Shown here: positions 7,324-14,020 of the stretch, piece by piece
Position numbering within the stretch: the first letter of the stretch is position 1
Layout of the letters: each line of letters opens with the position of its first letter
Assembly: GCA_964430745.1 (NCBI GenBank)
Contig: CAYSHI010000358.1
Location: forward strand, 1 to 16,892
Origin: CBDCGW01 sp964430745
GTDB taxonomy: Bacteria > Acidobacteriota > UBA890
Direction: 5' to 3'
Length of the DNA stretch: 16,892 bases
Notes under the pieces: generated by a model
Seen by the model: the letters and a program-made list of their open reading frames with translations, nothing else
Told to the model about the DNA's origin: nothing
The model's database searches: none
Translations under genes and position numbers: made by a program

Positions 7324-9153
7324 ATGATCTTGCACCGTCAGTCGAAGTTCTTCACCGTCTCGCTTGTCGGAACGGTTCTCATCGGCCTCCTCGGTGTCGC
7401 CTGCGCGGCCGACCCGGCGATCGACCAGGCAGCGGAGGACGAGCGACTGAACGCCTTCTTCGACGGTGTGTTCGAGCGCCGCGTGAGCGACCGGCCCGAA
7501 TTCCAGTCGCGCCTGGGTCGCAAGACCGATCGCCTGGGCGAATGGAACGATCGGTCAGATGCGTTCGCCTCCGCCGAGACGCGGAACAACGAAGCCGACC
7601 TGCGCACGCTGCGCGCCGATTTCGACTACGCGTCGCTGAGCGATCAGGGCAAGCTCAGCTACGATCTCTTCGTCTTCGGCACCGAGCAGAACATCCGCAA
7701 CCACGAGTTCCTTCGCCATTCCTACGTCGTCGACCAATTCCGCGGCCAGTTCACCAGCTTGCTGACCGTCTTGCAGAACAACCATCCCATCGCCGACATC
7801 GCCGACGCGGAAGACTACCTGTCGCGCGTCGAAGGACTCGAGAGCGTGCTCGAGGAAATGGTCGAGCAGCTCCGCGACCGCGCCGAATTCGGCGTCATTC
7901 CACCGGCATTCGCGTTTCCCGCGATGATCACCGACGCGAGCACGATCAATTCCGGTGCGCCGATCGAGGACTCGTTCGAAGAAAACGCCCTGTACGCGGA
8001 CTTCAAGACCAAGCTCGCAGCGCTCCCTCTCGATGAGGAACAAACGGCGGCGCTGATGGCGCGGGCGGACGATGCGTGGCGCGGTCCGTTCAAGCGCGGT
8101 TTCGACGCCCTGATCGCCGAGCTGCAACGCCTCGAGCCGATGCAGACCGAGAACCTCGGCGTATGGTCGCTTCCCGACGGCGAGGCGTTCTACCAAAACC
8201 GCGTCGAGAACCATACGACGCTCGATCTGAGCGCCGACGAGATCCATCAGATCGGACTCGATGACGTCGCCCGGATCCACGCGGAGATGGAGTTGATCAA
8301 AGAGGCCGTCGGCTTTGACGGCGACCTGCAGGAGTTCTTCGCCTTCGTCCGCACGGACCCGGACAACTTCTACGAGGACAGCGACGCGGGCCGCGACGCG
8401 TTTCTTGCCGAAGCGGAGGAGCAGACCGCCGCCATCTTCGCGGTCGCCGACCAGTACTTCAACCGCTTGCCGACGGCGGCACTCGAAGTGCGGCGAGTCG
8501 AACCCTGGCGTGAGAACTCGACCAGCATCGCCTTCTACAACGCTCCCTCACAGGACGGGTCCCGCCCGGGTATCTACTACGCCAACCTGGCGGACATGAC
8601 CAGCGTGCAGAAATACGTCTTCACGGCGATCACCTACCACGAAGGCGTCCCGGGTCATCACTTCCAGATCGCCCTGGCGCAGGAGCTCGATGGCCTGCCG
8701 ATGTTCCGCAAGTTCGGCGGCTACGGCGCCTACACCGAAGGCTGGGCACTGTATGCCGAGCGCTTGGCGCGAGAGATGGGCTTCTATCGGGACCCGATGC
8801 GCGATTTCGGGCGGTTGCAGGACGAGATCTGGCGATCGGTCCGCCTCGTCGTCGACACCGGGATCCACGCAAAGCGATGGACCCGCCAGGAGTCCATCGA
8901 CTACTTCACCCGCAACACGCCGATCTCAGAGGGCGACATCATCACCGAAGTCGAGCGCTACTTCGTGAACCCCGGGCAAGCGCTCAGCTACAAGATGGGC
9001 ATGACGCAGATCCTGGCTCTCCGTGACGCCGCTCGAGACGCCCTCGGCGAGCGCTTCGACATCCGGGAGTTCCACGACGCCGTCATCGGCGCGGGCGCTC
9101 TTCCCTTGCCCATTCTGGAGCAGCAGGTCGAGCGCTATATCGCCGAGCGGTGA
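7324..9153 (+). CDS. DUF885 family metallopeptidase-like protein, exported (609 aa)
   Basis: A large, mainly helical exported protein of the DUF885 family, thought to be zinc peptidases related to gluzincins and carboxypeptidase-like enzymes, with few members characterised. The N-terminus has a basic start and a hydrophobic run (about 11-27) ending LLGVACAAD. Cys27 could be lipidated, but Gly at -3 is unusual for a lipobox, so ordinary cleavage after ACAA is possible. The family signature is intact: YHEGVPGHHFQ (438-448) supplies the His/Glu/His metal-site residues, and EGWALYAE (472-479) supplies the downstream Glu. SRPGIYYANL (413-422), also typical, precedes it. GGAG lies 8 nt before the ATG. 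It is divergent from the aldo/keto reductase. Its last 71 bp overlap the 3' end of the opposite-strand SGNH gene. The family call is firm; the substrate is unknown. Confidence 0.93.
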   Translation: MILHRQSKFFTVSLVGTVLIGLLGVACAADPAIDQAAEDERLNAFFDGVFERRVSDRPEFQSRLGRKTDRLGEWNDRSDAFASAETRNNEADLRTLRADFDYASLSDQGKLSYDLFVFGTEQNIRNHEFLRHSYVVDQFRGQFTSLLTVLQNNHPIADIADAEDYLSRVEGLESVLEEMVEQLRDRAEFGVIPPAFAFPAMITDASTINSGAPIEDSFEENALYADFKTKLAALPLDEEQTAALMARADDAWRGPFKRGFDALIAELQRLEPMQTENLGVWSLPDGEAFYQNRVENHTTLDLSADEIHQIGLDDVARIHAEMELIKEAVGFDGDLQEFFAFVRTDPDNFYEDSDAGRDAFLAEAEEQTAAIFAVADQYFNRLPTAALEVRRVEPWRENSTSIAFYNAPSQDGSRPGIYYANLADMTSVQKYVFTAITYHEGVPGHHFQIALAQELDGLPMFRKFGGYGAYTEGWALYAERLAREMGFYRDPMRDFGRLQDEIWRSVRLVVDTGIHAKRWTRQESIDYFTRNTPISEGDIITEVERYFVNPGQALSYKMGMTQILALRDAARDALGERFDIREFHDAVIGAGALPLPILEQQVERYIAER

Positions 9154-9895
9154 TCGGGCGATCCCCGATCAATCGCGCCAACGCCGGTTCCATGGCCTCC
9201 GCCCAGATTTGATATCCGCGCTCGTTGGGGTGCAGACCGTCGGGCATGATGCTCTCCGGTAGAACGCCCCCCGGCTCGAGGAAGCGGTCGCCGATGTCCA
9301 GGTAGTGGACCCACTCGCCATCATCGAGCTCCGCGATCATGGCGTTGGCGGCGTTGTTGATCGCACGGCGCCAGTCGTCGGCCGTCTTGCCCCGCGGGAA
9401 GACCCCCAGGACGAGGATCTTCGTCTCGGGCAACAGCCCGCGCAGCGTGTTGCAGATGGCGCGGACTCCGCCGGCAATCTGATCGGGTGTTTCGGTGTTG
9501 GCGTTGTTCGTCCCGATCATCAATACCGCCACCGACGGACGAGCACGATCGAGCTTGCCGTGAATGAGCCGCCACAGCACATGCTGCGTGCGGTCGCCGC
9601 CGAAGCCCAGGTTCACCGCCCGCCGATGCCCGTAGTACTTCTCCCAGACTTCCGCGCCCAGGGTGTCCCAGCTGTGGGTGATGGAGTCGCCGATAAACAG
9701 TAAATCGACATCGCCGGCCTCGACCTGACGAACGTTGGCGTAGAAGCGGCCCATCCACGTTTCGCCGCGGCTCTCCCAGACCATCTCGGTACGCGGCGCG
9801 GGGACGATAGCGGGGTTCTGCGCGATCGCGATCCCACCCGCCGCCACCACGGTGCAGCAGATCAGCAATGCGTTCCTCGGCCAGCTCTTCATCAT
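9083..9895 (-). CDS. SGNH/GDSL-family esterase, PAF-acetylhydrolase-like, exported (270 aa)
   Basis: A serine esterase or acetylhydrolase of the SGNH fold, related to the catalytic subunits of platelet-activating-factor acetylhydrolase IB. The signal peptide has a hydrophobic core at about 8-24 and likely cleavage after AIA (25). The four signature blocks are present: GDSITHSW (69-76, nucleophile Ser71), GFGGDRT (97-103), GTNN (128-131) and DGLHPNERGY (219-228, Asp219 and His222). A role in deacylating glycans or lipids outside the cytoplasm would fit, but the substrate is unknown. AGGAG precedes two adjacent ATGs (9895 and 9892) at 4 and 7 nt, so either may be used. The C-terminus after about 247 is an Arg/Pro/Ala-rich tail lying over the end of the convergent DUF885 gene, and it looks like a non-conserved extension. 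Confidence 0.93.
   Translation of the reverse strand: MMKSWPRNALLICCTVVAAGGIAIAQNPAIVPAPRTEMVWESRGETWMGRFYANVRQVEAGDVDLLFIGDSITHSWDTLGAEVWEKYYGHRRAVNLGFGGDRTQHVLWRLIHGKLDRARPSVAVLMIGTNNANTETPDQIAGGVRAICNTLRGLLPETKILVLGVFPRGKTADDWRRAINNAANAMIAELDDGEWVHYLDIGDRFLEPGGVLPESIMPDGLHPNERGYQIWAEAMEPALARLIGDRPITARRYSARPAAPEWAREERPRR
9151..9171. terminator. hairpin on the DUF885 stop codon, between convergent genes
   Basis: TGATCGGG and CCCGATCA form a perfect 8-bp inverted repeat around a 5-nt loop. The left arm begins with the TGA stop codon of DUF885, and the whole element lies inside SGNH codons. No T-run follows on either strand, so it is not a classical intrinsic terminator. It may mark the transcript 3' end or a processing barrier between the overlapping convergent genes. 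Confidence 0.4.
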
Positions 9896-9921
9896 CTGTC
9901 TCCTCGAGTCCGTGTCCGTTT

Positions 9922-9934
9922 ATTGCCCGGCAAT
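9922..9934. promoter_or_regulatory. 13-bp inverted repeat upstream of the SGNH gene
   Basis: ATTGCC-C-GGCAAT is a perfect 6-bp dyad with a 1-bp centre, 27 bp before the SGNH start and within the 197-bp divergent gap shared with the NTF2-like gene. It could be an operator half-site pair. On the minus strand a weak TTGCTC/TAGATT pair (18-bp spacing) lies just upstream of it, so it would sit near a transcription start. Confidence 0.25.
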
Positions 9935-10014
9935 CTACGGCCACTGTGCTGCAAAGAGCAAGTCCGGCGGCGTGTCGCTGATCGCTTCACCGTCTGTACC
10001 TTGAGGCACTCGCG

Positions 10015-10030
10015 TGGCAAGGTTCATGCT
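10015..10030 (+). promoter_or_regulatory. sigma-54-like -24/-12 element upstream of the NTF2-like gene (weak)
   Basis: TGGCAAGGTTCATGCT keeps the invariant GG and GC with the required 10-bp separation. It departs from the consensus at the sixth base (A for C) and in TTGC (ATGC). A start near 10041 would give a leader of about 50 nt before the ATG at 10093. I rate it far below the element at 11461. Confidence 0.25.
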
Positions 10031-10092
10031 GCTTTTTACGACGCGGCGTGCATCGTCGTCGCGACCGGACAACTTCGAACCACGAGAGAGCC

Positions 10093-10494
10093 ATGACCGG
10101 AACAGACATGAATGAGCTGAAGGACGTCGTGAAGGCTTGGGACGTCGCCATGAACGGCGGAGACGTCGACGCCACGCTCGCTCTGTACGTCGGCGATGGA
10201 CCGATGGCGATGCCGCCCCACAGCCCCGCTGGGGTCGGAGCAGACGGCATCCGTGCCGTGATCGAAGGCCTCCACGCTCTGGGGAAGATCACCGTCAAGG
10301 ACGAGCTCGTGGGCGCTGAGGTTTCGGGCGACCTCGCGGTCATGCACGGCACCTTCGCGCTGACGATCGCACCCGAAGAAGGAGCATCCATCGAGGACGC
10401 GGGCAAGTGGGTTTCCACCTGCCGGCGCCAGTCGGACGGCTCGTGGAAGACCGTGCACAACATCTGGAACAGCGATTACCCATTGCCCGACTGA
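10093..10494 (+). CDS. NTF2-like (SnoaL/DUF4440-type) small protein (133 aa)
   Basis: A small alpha+beta cone protein of the NTF2-like superfamily, a fold used for ligand binding or simple catalysis. The pattern is typical: an N-terminal helix LKDVVKAWDVAMNGGDVDATLALYV carrying the 'W...a...gDvda...ly' signature, the loop MAMPPHSPAGVGADGIRAVI (residues 38-57), and C-terminal strands with SGDLAVMHGTF and DGSWKTVHNIWNSD. There is no signal peptide. The ATG at 10093 is preferred over the frame's first ATG (10048), whose leader is Arg-rich; an ATG at 10108 is also possible. It ends 7 nt before the LysM/M23 gene, so the two are probably co-transcribed. Nothing in the sequence reveals the ligand. 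Confidence 0.85.
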   Translation: MTGTDMNELKDVVKAWDVAMNGGDVDATLALYVGDGPMAMPPHSPAGVGADGIRAVIEGLHALGKITVKDELVGAEVSGDLAVMHGTFALTIAPEEGASIEDAGKWVSTCRRQSDGSWKTVHNIWNSDYPLPD

Positions 10495-10501
10495 GTAGCC
10501 C

Positions 10502-11221
10502 ATGAAGGGCGTGACGTCGTTCTGCCTGCTCGCGGTGCTCGTGGTCGTGGGCTCCGGCTGCGGCTCGGCCAAGGCACCCGCCGAGACGAGTCCTCGGCCG
10601 CCGGAGACCGAGGGCCTGCGTCACACCGATGACGAGACGGTTCCTGAGCCCGGATCGCCCACGGTGCACACGGTCCGGGCCGGCGAGACACTCTCGTCGA
10701 TCGCTCGTCGTTACGGGGTCTCGGTGAACGATGTCGCGCGGGCCAACGATCTCGCCGACCCCGATCGGCTGGAGATCGGCCAACCGCTGGCTATCCCCAC
10801 GGCTTCGGCGGCCGGCACCCGCACGGAAGCCTCGACGGGCGCCTGGTCGTGGCCGGTGGACGGTCGCGAGATTCTCTCCGGGTTCGGCAGCAACCGCGGC
10901 ACGGGCGTGCACCGCGGACTTGATATTCGAGCCCACGACGGACAGCCCGTGGTGGCCGCGTTTGCGGGTGTCGTCGTCTACAGCGGAGCGGACATGCGCG
11001 ACTACGGCCGGGCTGTCATCATCGACCACGGCGGCGGCCTGACCTCGCTCTATGGGCACAACTCCGAGCTGCTCGTGGCTACGGGCGATGAGGTCGCACG
11101 CGGGCAGGCGATCGCCCGTGCCGGCAAGTCGGGCAACGCGACGACGACCCACTGCCACTTCGAGGTTCGCAAGAACGCCGTCGCCATCGACCCTTTGCGG
11201 TATCTCGGCGGCAGGAACTGA
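10502..11221 (+). CDS. LysM/M23 murein endopeptidase lipoprotein, NlpD-like (239 aa)
   Basis: An envelope lipoprotein combining peptidoglycan binding and a LytM endopeptidase domain. The N-terminus MKGVTSFCLLAVLVVVGSGC gives a lipobox-like VGSGC with Cys20 as the lipidated residue. A Pro/Glu-rich linker follows. One LysM domain spans about 56-99 (HTVRAGETLSSIARRYGVS...LEIGQPLAIP). The M23 domain spans about 118-235. Its zinc ligands look intact: His137 and Asp141 (HRGLD) and His217/His219 (THCHFEV), with YGH (184-186) also present. It is therefore probably an active peptidase and not a degenerate NlpD/EnvC-type activator. The gene starts 7 nt after the NTF2-like stop with no good ribosome binding site, suggesting coupled translation. 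It carries no linked pcm, surE or rpoS as classical nlpD loci do, so I give no symbol. Confidence 0.93.
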   Translation: MKGVTSFCLLAVLVVVGSGCGSAKAPAETSPRPPETEGLRHTDDETVPEPGSPTVHTVRAGETLSSIARRYGVSVNDVARANDLADPDRLEIGQPLAIPTASAAGTRTEASTGAWSWPVDGREILSGFGSNRGTGVHRGLDIRAHDGQPVVAAFAGVVVYSGADMRDYGRAVIIDHGGGLTSLYGHNSELLVATGDEVARGQAIARAGKSGNATTTHCHFEVRKNAVAIDPLRYLGGRN

Positions 11222-11270
11222 GAGCAGGTCGGGGCTCAGAAGTCGACGTGCGTGCCGATCACTTGCGCCG

Positions 11271-11308
11271 GCCGGTAACCATTACCGGCGGCCGGTAGCG
11301 CTTACCGG
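11271..11308. promoter_or_regulatory. two tandem CCGGTA-N5-TACCGG dyads, centres 20 bp apart
   Basis: Dyad 1 is CCGGTA-ACCAT-TACCGG (11272-11288; arms extend to 8 bp as GCCGGTAA/TTACCGGC). Dyad 2 is CCGGTA-GCGCT-TACCGG (11292-11308). They have identical half-sites, identical 5-bp centres and centres exactly 20 bp apart, about two helical turns, so two dimers would bind one DNA face. They lie about 188 and 208 bp upstream of the predicted start of the sigma-54 promoter, a usual distance for enhancer-binding activators. A lone CCGGTA recurs at 11383-11388. They could instead be stem-loops ending the M23 transcript, but no T-run follows. Confidence 0.55.
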
Positions 11309-11460
11309 GCCGGAAGGTGACTCAAAGCCGCTACCGCTGCGCCGACGGCGACACGCCGCCGGCGCGCGAGCCGGGCGAATCGCCGGTAGACCCCGCGAAG
11401 TGGTCAGTCGGCGCACATCACCTAACGTTCCCCATCCCGATTTCTGCACGCCCGAGTGTC

Positions 11461-11478
11461 TTGGCACATGTTTTGCTA
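11461..11478 (+). promoter_or_regulatory. sigma-54 (RpoN) promoter, -24/-12 type
   Basis: TTGGCACATGTTTTGCTA matches the sigma-54 consensus TGGCAC-N5-TTGCW without a mismatch in the conserved core. The GG at 11463-11464 and GC at 11475-11476 are 10 bp apart, as required. It begins the AT-rich patch 11461-11540 in an otherwise G+C-rich gap. Transcription would start near 11488, about 230 nt before the ATG of the FN3 protein gene, which is the only downstream gene on this strand. Sigma-54 promoters need an ATP-dependent activator; the tandem dyads at 11272-11308 are the obvious candidate binding sites. Confidence 0.75.
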
Positions 11479-11487
11479 ACTTATCGA

Positions 11488-11716
11488 CGTATACAACGGC
11501 TTTATAGAACTTTTGATGACTATTACTAATCAATTCAGATCACAAGCATCTCTCGAGACACTCCCGGTTTCCGGCTGTGCCTCGGAACGCAACATGGGCC
11601 CTCAGGCCCCCGACTTCAAAAAAACGCATCACGGCGTCTGACCGATTGACCTGAGCTCTCCACCGGATCGGTGGAGAGTCGATCACGGTCTCCGGCGCCC
11701 GGGAGGTTCAAAAGCA
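11488..11716 (+). ncRNA. structured 5' leader of the FN3 protein mRNA
   Basis: About 230 nt between the predicted sigma-54 start and the ATG hold several potential hairpins and no credible ORF. Stem A (11554-11584) pairs CGAG/CTCG, CAC/GTG and CCGG/CCGG around a TTT loop with symmetrical internal mismatches. Stem B (11596-11609) is GGGCC-CTCA-GGCCC. Stem C (11656-11678) is a perfect 10-bp arm pair around GAT. An A7 run lies at about 11618-11624. The ribosome binding site GGGAGG (11701-11706) lies 22 nt after stem C. I could not match it to a riboswitch class I know. A regulatory or stabilising leader is inferred from structure only. Confidence 0.4.
11656..11678. repeat. perfect 10-bp inverted repeat with 3-bp loop
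   Basis: CTCTCCACCG-GAT-CGGTGGAGAG lies 38 bp before the ATG of the FN3 protein gene. In RNA it is a very stable hairpin just upstream of the ribosome binding site. In DNA it could equally be an operator. Confidence 0.6.
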
Positions 11717-13915
11717 ATGCGCTCTCCGCGGAGATCAACCGCTCTACTCCTCGTCGTCGTACTGGCACTTGCGGCCGATTCCCTCGCGTCGTTGACCGAC
11801 TCAGCGGTGTACGCGCCGCCGGGATTCTACACGTTCACCCCGCCCGCAGTGGGAAAGAGCTACGTCGACCCGGTGTTCGGCGAGACGGTTACCCGGGTTA
11901 CCGACGTACTGAACGTTGGCTATCCGGGACCGATCGAGAGCCTCGCGGCGGAGTACGCGAGCTCGGCCCTGACGAACGCCGACGATACCTACGTTCGGCT
12001 TTGGGGAGGCTCCGGGTCGCGGCTGTTCTCGCTGCCGAGCCTGAGTTACATCGGTAACTTACCCATGAGCTCGAGCTCACCCTCAGACTTCTGGTGGCAC
12101 GTCTCTGATCCCAACCTCCTGTACGCCGTTCCCAGTAATCGCCTCGAGGTCTACAACGTCGCGACCAATCAGAAGACCGTCGTCTACACCTTTTCCCAAT
12201 TCGGCAAGATCGTCGGCATGGGAGAGAGCAACCTCTCTCACGATGGCAACCGCCTGGCGCTGCGCGGCAAGAATCCCGTCGGCGGCGGCAGCGATCAACT
12301 GCTCGTCTACGAATTCTCGACGAACTCCATCGTCGCGTCGATCCCCGTCTCCGCCATCCCTGACTTCTTCGACGCCACGATAGCCCCGAGCGGTCAGCGC
12401 GTTATCGCCCACGTCATCCCGAAAGGCATGGGCGGGCAGGTTCAAGTCTTCGATGTCAACGTGGGAGCCGGAACGCTCACCAAGACCTACGAGCTTCCCA
12501 GGGGGGCCGGGCACAACGACGCAGCCTTTGCCCCGGACGGCAAAGAGTATCTGGTCATGGTCGACTCGTGGTTCACCAACACCTTGTACCGATACGACCT
12601 GCAGGACGGTACCCGCACCACCCTTATCCCCTTCGGCTGGGGCGCCTCCCCGATCGCACTGCACGTCTCCACCAACTCGATGGCCTCCGACGGGTGGATC
12701 TACGTCTCCACCTTCATCGCCAACGGCTCCGACCCCGATCCCAGCCAGCAGTGGACTCCGTACCAGGGAGAGCTGCTGCGCATCAAGTGGGACGGCAGCG
12801 TGATCGAGCGGTTGGCCCACAATCGAACCAAGAAGCTCAACTACTGGAACCAGCCTCGCGCCAGCATCTCCACCAGCGGTCGCTATCTGTTCTGGTCGAG
12901 CAACTACCGACGCAACCACGCCCCCTCCGCGGGCGACAAGTACGCAGACGTATACATGATCGACTTCGGCTCGAGCGGGCCGGGCTCCGGGTCGATCGCG
13001 CCTCCGTCCAATCTGCAGGCCAGCGGCTTTCCGGATCCCCGGATCGACCTGACCTGGACGGACAACGCGAGCAACGACGATGCTGTCGAGGTGCTGCGCC
13101 AAGGGCCGAACGACCCCGCCTTTCATCTTCTTTCGTTCCTCGGCGCCAACGCCACCAGCTTCCAAGACTCCTCCGTAGTGGCCGGCCAGAGATACTGTTA
13201 CAGGGTGGTCGCTCACGCTGGAAACCTGAGCTCACAGCCGTCGAACATCGCGTGCGCGACACCCACGGCCGCGCCAACGCCGCCCGCCGCACCCACCTCA
13301 CTGTCCGCTGCCGACACCACGGCGACGAGCGTCGACCTCGGTTGGAAAGACAACGCCAGCAACGAGGACATGTTCGATGTTCGACGCCGGGGACCCGGAG
13401 ATCCGAGTTTCTCCAGCATCGCCACGTTGAACGCGAATTCGACCAGCTACAAGGACGCCGCCGTGGTTGCCGGACAGCAGTTCTGCTACGAGGTGATGGC
13501 AAAGAACGGCGCGGGAGGCTCCGCGCCGTCCAACGCCGCCTGCGCGACGCCGACGTCGGCCCCGCCGCCGGTGCCCAAGCCCGAGCCGCCGGGCGAGGAA
13601 CCGCCGCCGGAGCCAAAGCCGGAACCGAAGCCCAAACCTGCGCCGCTAGCGCCATCGTCCGTGGAAGTCGAACTGGTGAGCTCCAACCGCGTGCGGGTGA
13701 CTTGGTCGGACGACTCCGATAACGAGACGGCTTTCGACGTGCTGCGGCAGGTAAACGGAAAGAAGTTCCGCCGTGTGGCGCGCCTCGGCGCTGACAGCGT
13801 GGCGTTCACCGACAACCGCGTCTGGCGCCGGGGCAAATACTGTTACGTCGTGTCGGCTCGCAATGACGCCGGCGTCGCGACCAGCAACGAGGCCTGCATC
13901 ACGACCGGACGCTAA
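11717..13915 (+). CDS. Secreted beta-propeller protein with three FN3 domains (732 aa)
   Basis: An exported, probably extracellular or surface protein of unknown function. The signal peptide has MRSPRRS, a hydrophobic core at about 9-20 and likely cleavage near residue 24. Residues about 55-415 consist of repeated short strands with phrases such as LSHDGNRLAL, FAPDGKEYLV and ISTSGRYLFW, typical of WD40/TolB-like propeller blades. Three fibronectin type III domains follow at about 427-515, 523-611 and 645-730. Each ends with a CYxV...SNxAC pattern (Cys494/513, 590/609, 709/727), suggesting one disulfide per domain and oxidising surroundings. A Pro/Glu/Lys linker (615-646) separates FN3-2 from FN3-3. 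No PEP-CTERM, LPXTG or transmembrane tail is seen. GGGAGG lies 10 nt before the ATG. Upstream lie the sigma-54 promoter, tandem dyads and structured leader. Adhesion or polysaccharide binding is only a guess. Confidence 0.88.
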   Translation: MRSPRRSTALLLVVVLALAADSLASLTDSAVYAPPGFYTFTPPAVGKSYVDPVFGETVTRVTDVLNVGYPGPIESLAAEYASSALTNADDTYVRLWGGSGSRLFSLPSLSYIGNLPMSSSSPSDFWWHVSDPNLLYAVPSNRLEVYNVATNQKTVVYTFSQFGKIVGMGESNLSHDGNRLALRGKNPVGGGSDQLLVYEFSTNSIVASIPVSAIPDFFDATIAPSGQRVIAHVIPKGMGGQVQVFDVNVGAGTLTKTYELPRGAGHNDAAFAPDGKEYLVMVDSWFTNTLYRYDLQDGTRTTLIPFGWGASPIALHVSTNSMASDGWIYVSTFIANGSDPDPSQQWTPYQGELLRIKWDGSVIERLAHNRTKKLNYWNQPRASISTSGRYLFWSSNYRRNHAPSAGDKYADVYMIDFGSSGPGSGSIAPPSNLQASGFPDPRIDLTWTDNASNDDAVEVLRQGPNDPAFHLLSFLGANATSFQDSSVVAGQRYCYRVVAHAGNLSSQPSNIACATPTAAPTPPAAPTSLSAADTTATSVDLGWKDNASNEDMFDVRRRGPGDPSFSSIATLNANSTSYKDAAVVAGQQFCYEVMAKNGAGGSAPSNAACATPTSAPPPVPKPEPPGEEPPPEPKPEPKPKPAPLAPSSVEVELVSSNRVRVTWSDDSDNETAFDVLRQVNGKKFRRVARLGADSVAFTDNRVWRRGKYCYVVSARNDAGVATSNEACITTGR

Positions 13916-13932
13916 CAGGGGGCGTGCCCCAC

Positions 13933-13963
13933 GAGCCGGCGCACGAGGGTGAGCCGCCGGCTC
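13933..13963. terminator. inverted repeat after the FN3 protein gene
   Basis: GAGCCGGC and GCCGGCTC form a perfect 8-bp dyad with a 15-nt loop, 17 bp after the stop of the FN3 gene. It has no T-run. It may contribute to transcript ending together with the stronger hairpin at 13976. Confidence 0.3.
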
Positions 13964-13975
13964 CGGAATGCTGTT

Positions 13976-14016
13976 CGGCGGGTGGCGGAGGAGAAGCTCT
14001 CCTGCGCCACCCGCCG
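13976..14016. terminator. very strong hairpin between convergent genes
   Basis: A 12-bp perfect outer stem (CGGCGGGTGGCG/CGCCACCCGCCG), one G-G mismatch, then a 6-bp inner stem (AGGAGA/TCTCCT) around an AGC loop. It lies 60 bp after the FN3 gene and 4 bp before the stop of the convergent PQQ gene, so it would form in both transcripts. There is no T-run on either side, so a pause, Rho-assisted or RNA 3'-end-protecting role is more likely than classical intrinsic termination. Confidence 0.55.
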
Positions 14017-14020
14017 GCGA

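Noticed and set aside
11282..11533. Small open frames on both strands in the 11222-11716 gap
   Set aside because: No convincing ribosome binding site or family-like sequence, and they run across the dyads and sigma-54 promoter.
11551..11625. Cyclic-di-GMP-I (GEMM) riboswitch in the FN3 leader
   Set aside because: A stem followed by GGAACGCAAC is faintly similar, but the conserved AGGGCAAACC and GAAA-loop parts of GEMM are not present.
11717..13915. PEP-CTERM/exosortase substrate, suggested by the sigma-54 promoter
   Set aside because: The C-terminus ends in an FN3 strand with no PEP motif, hydrophobic segment or basic tail.
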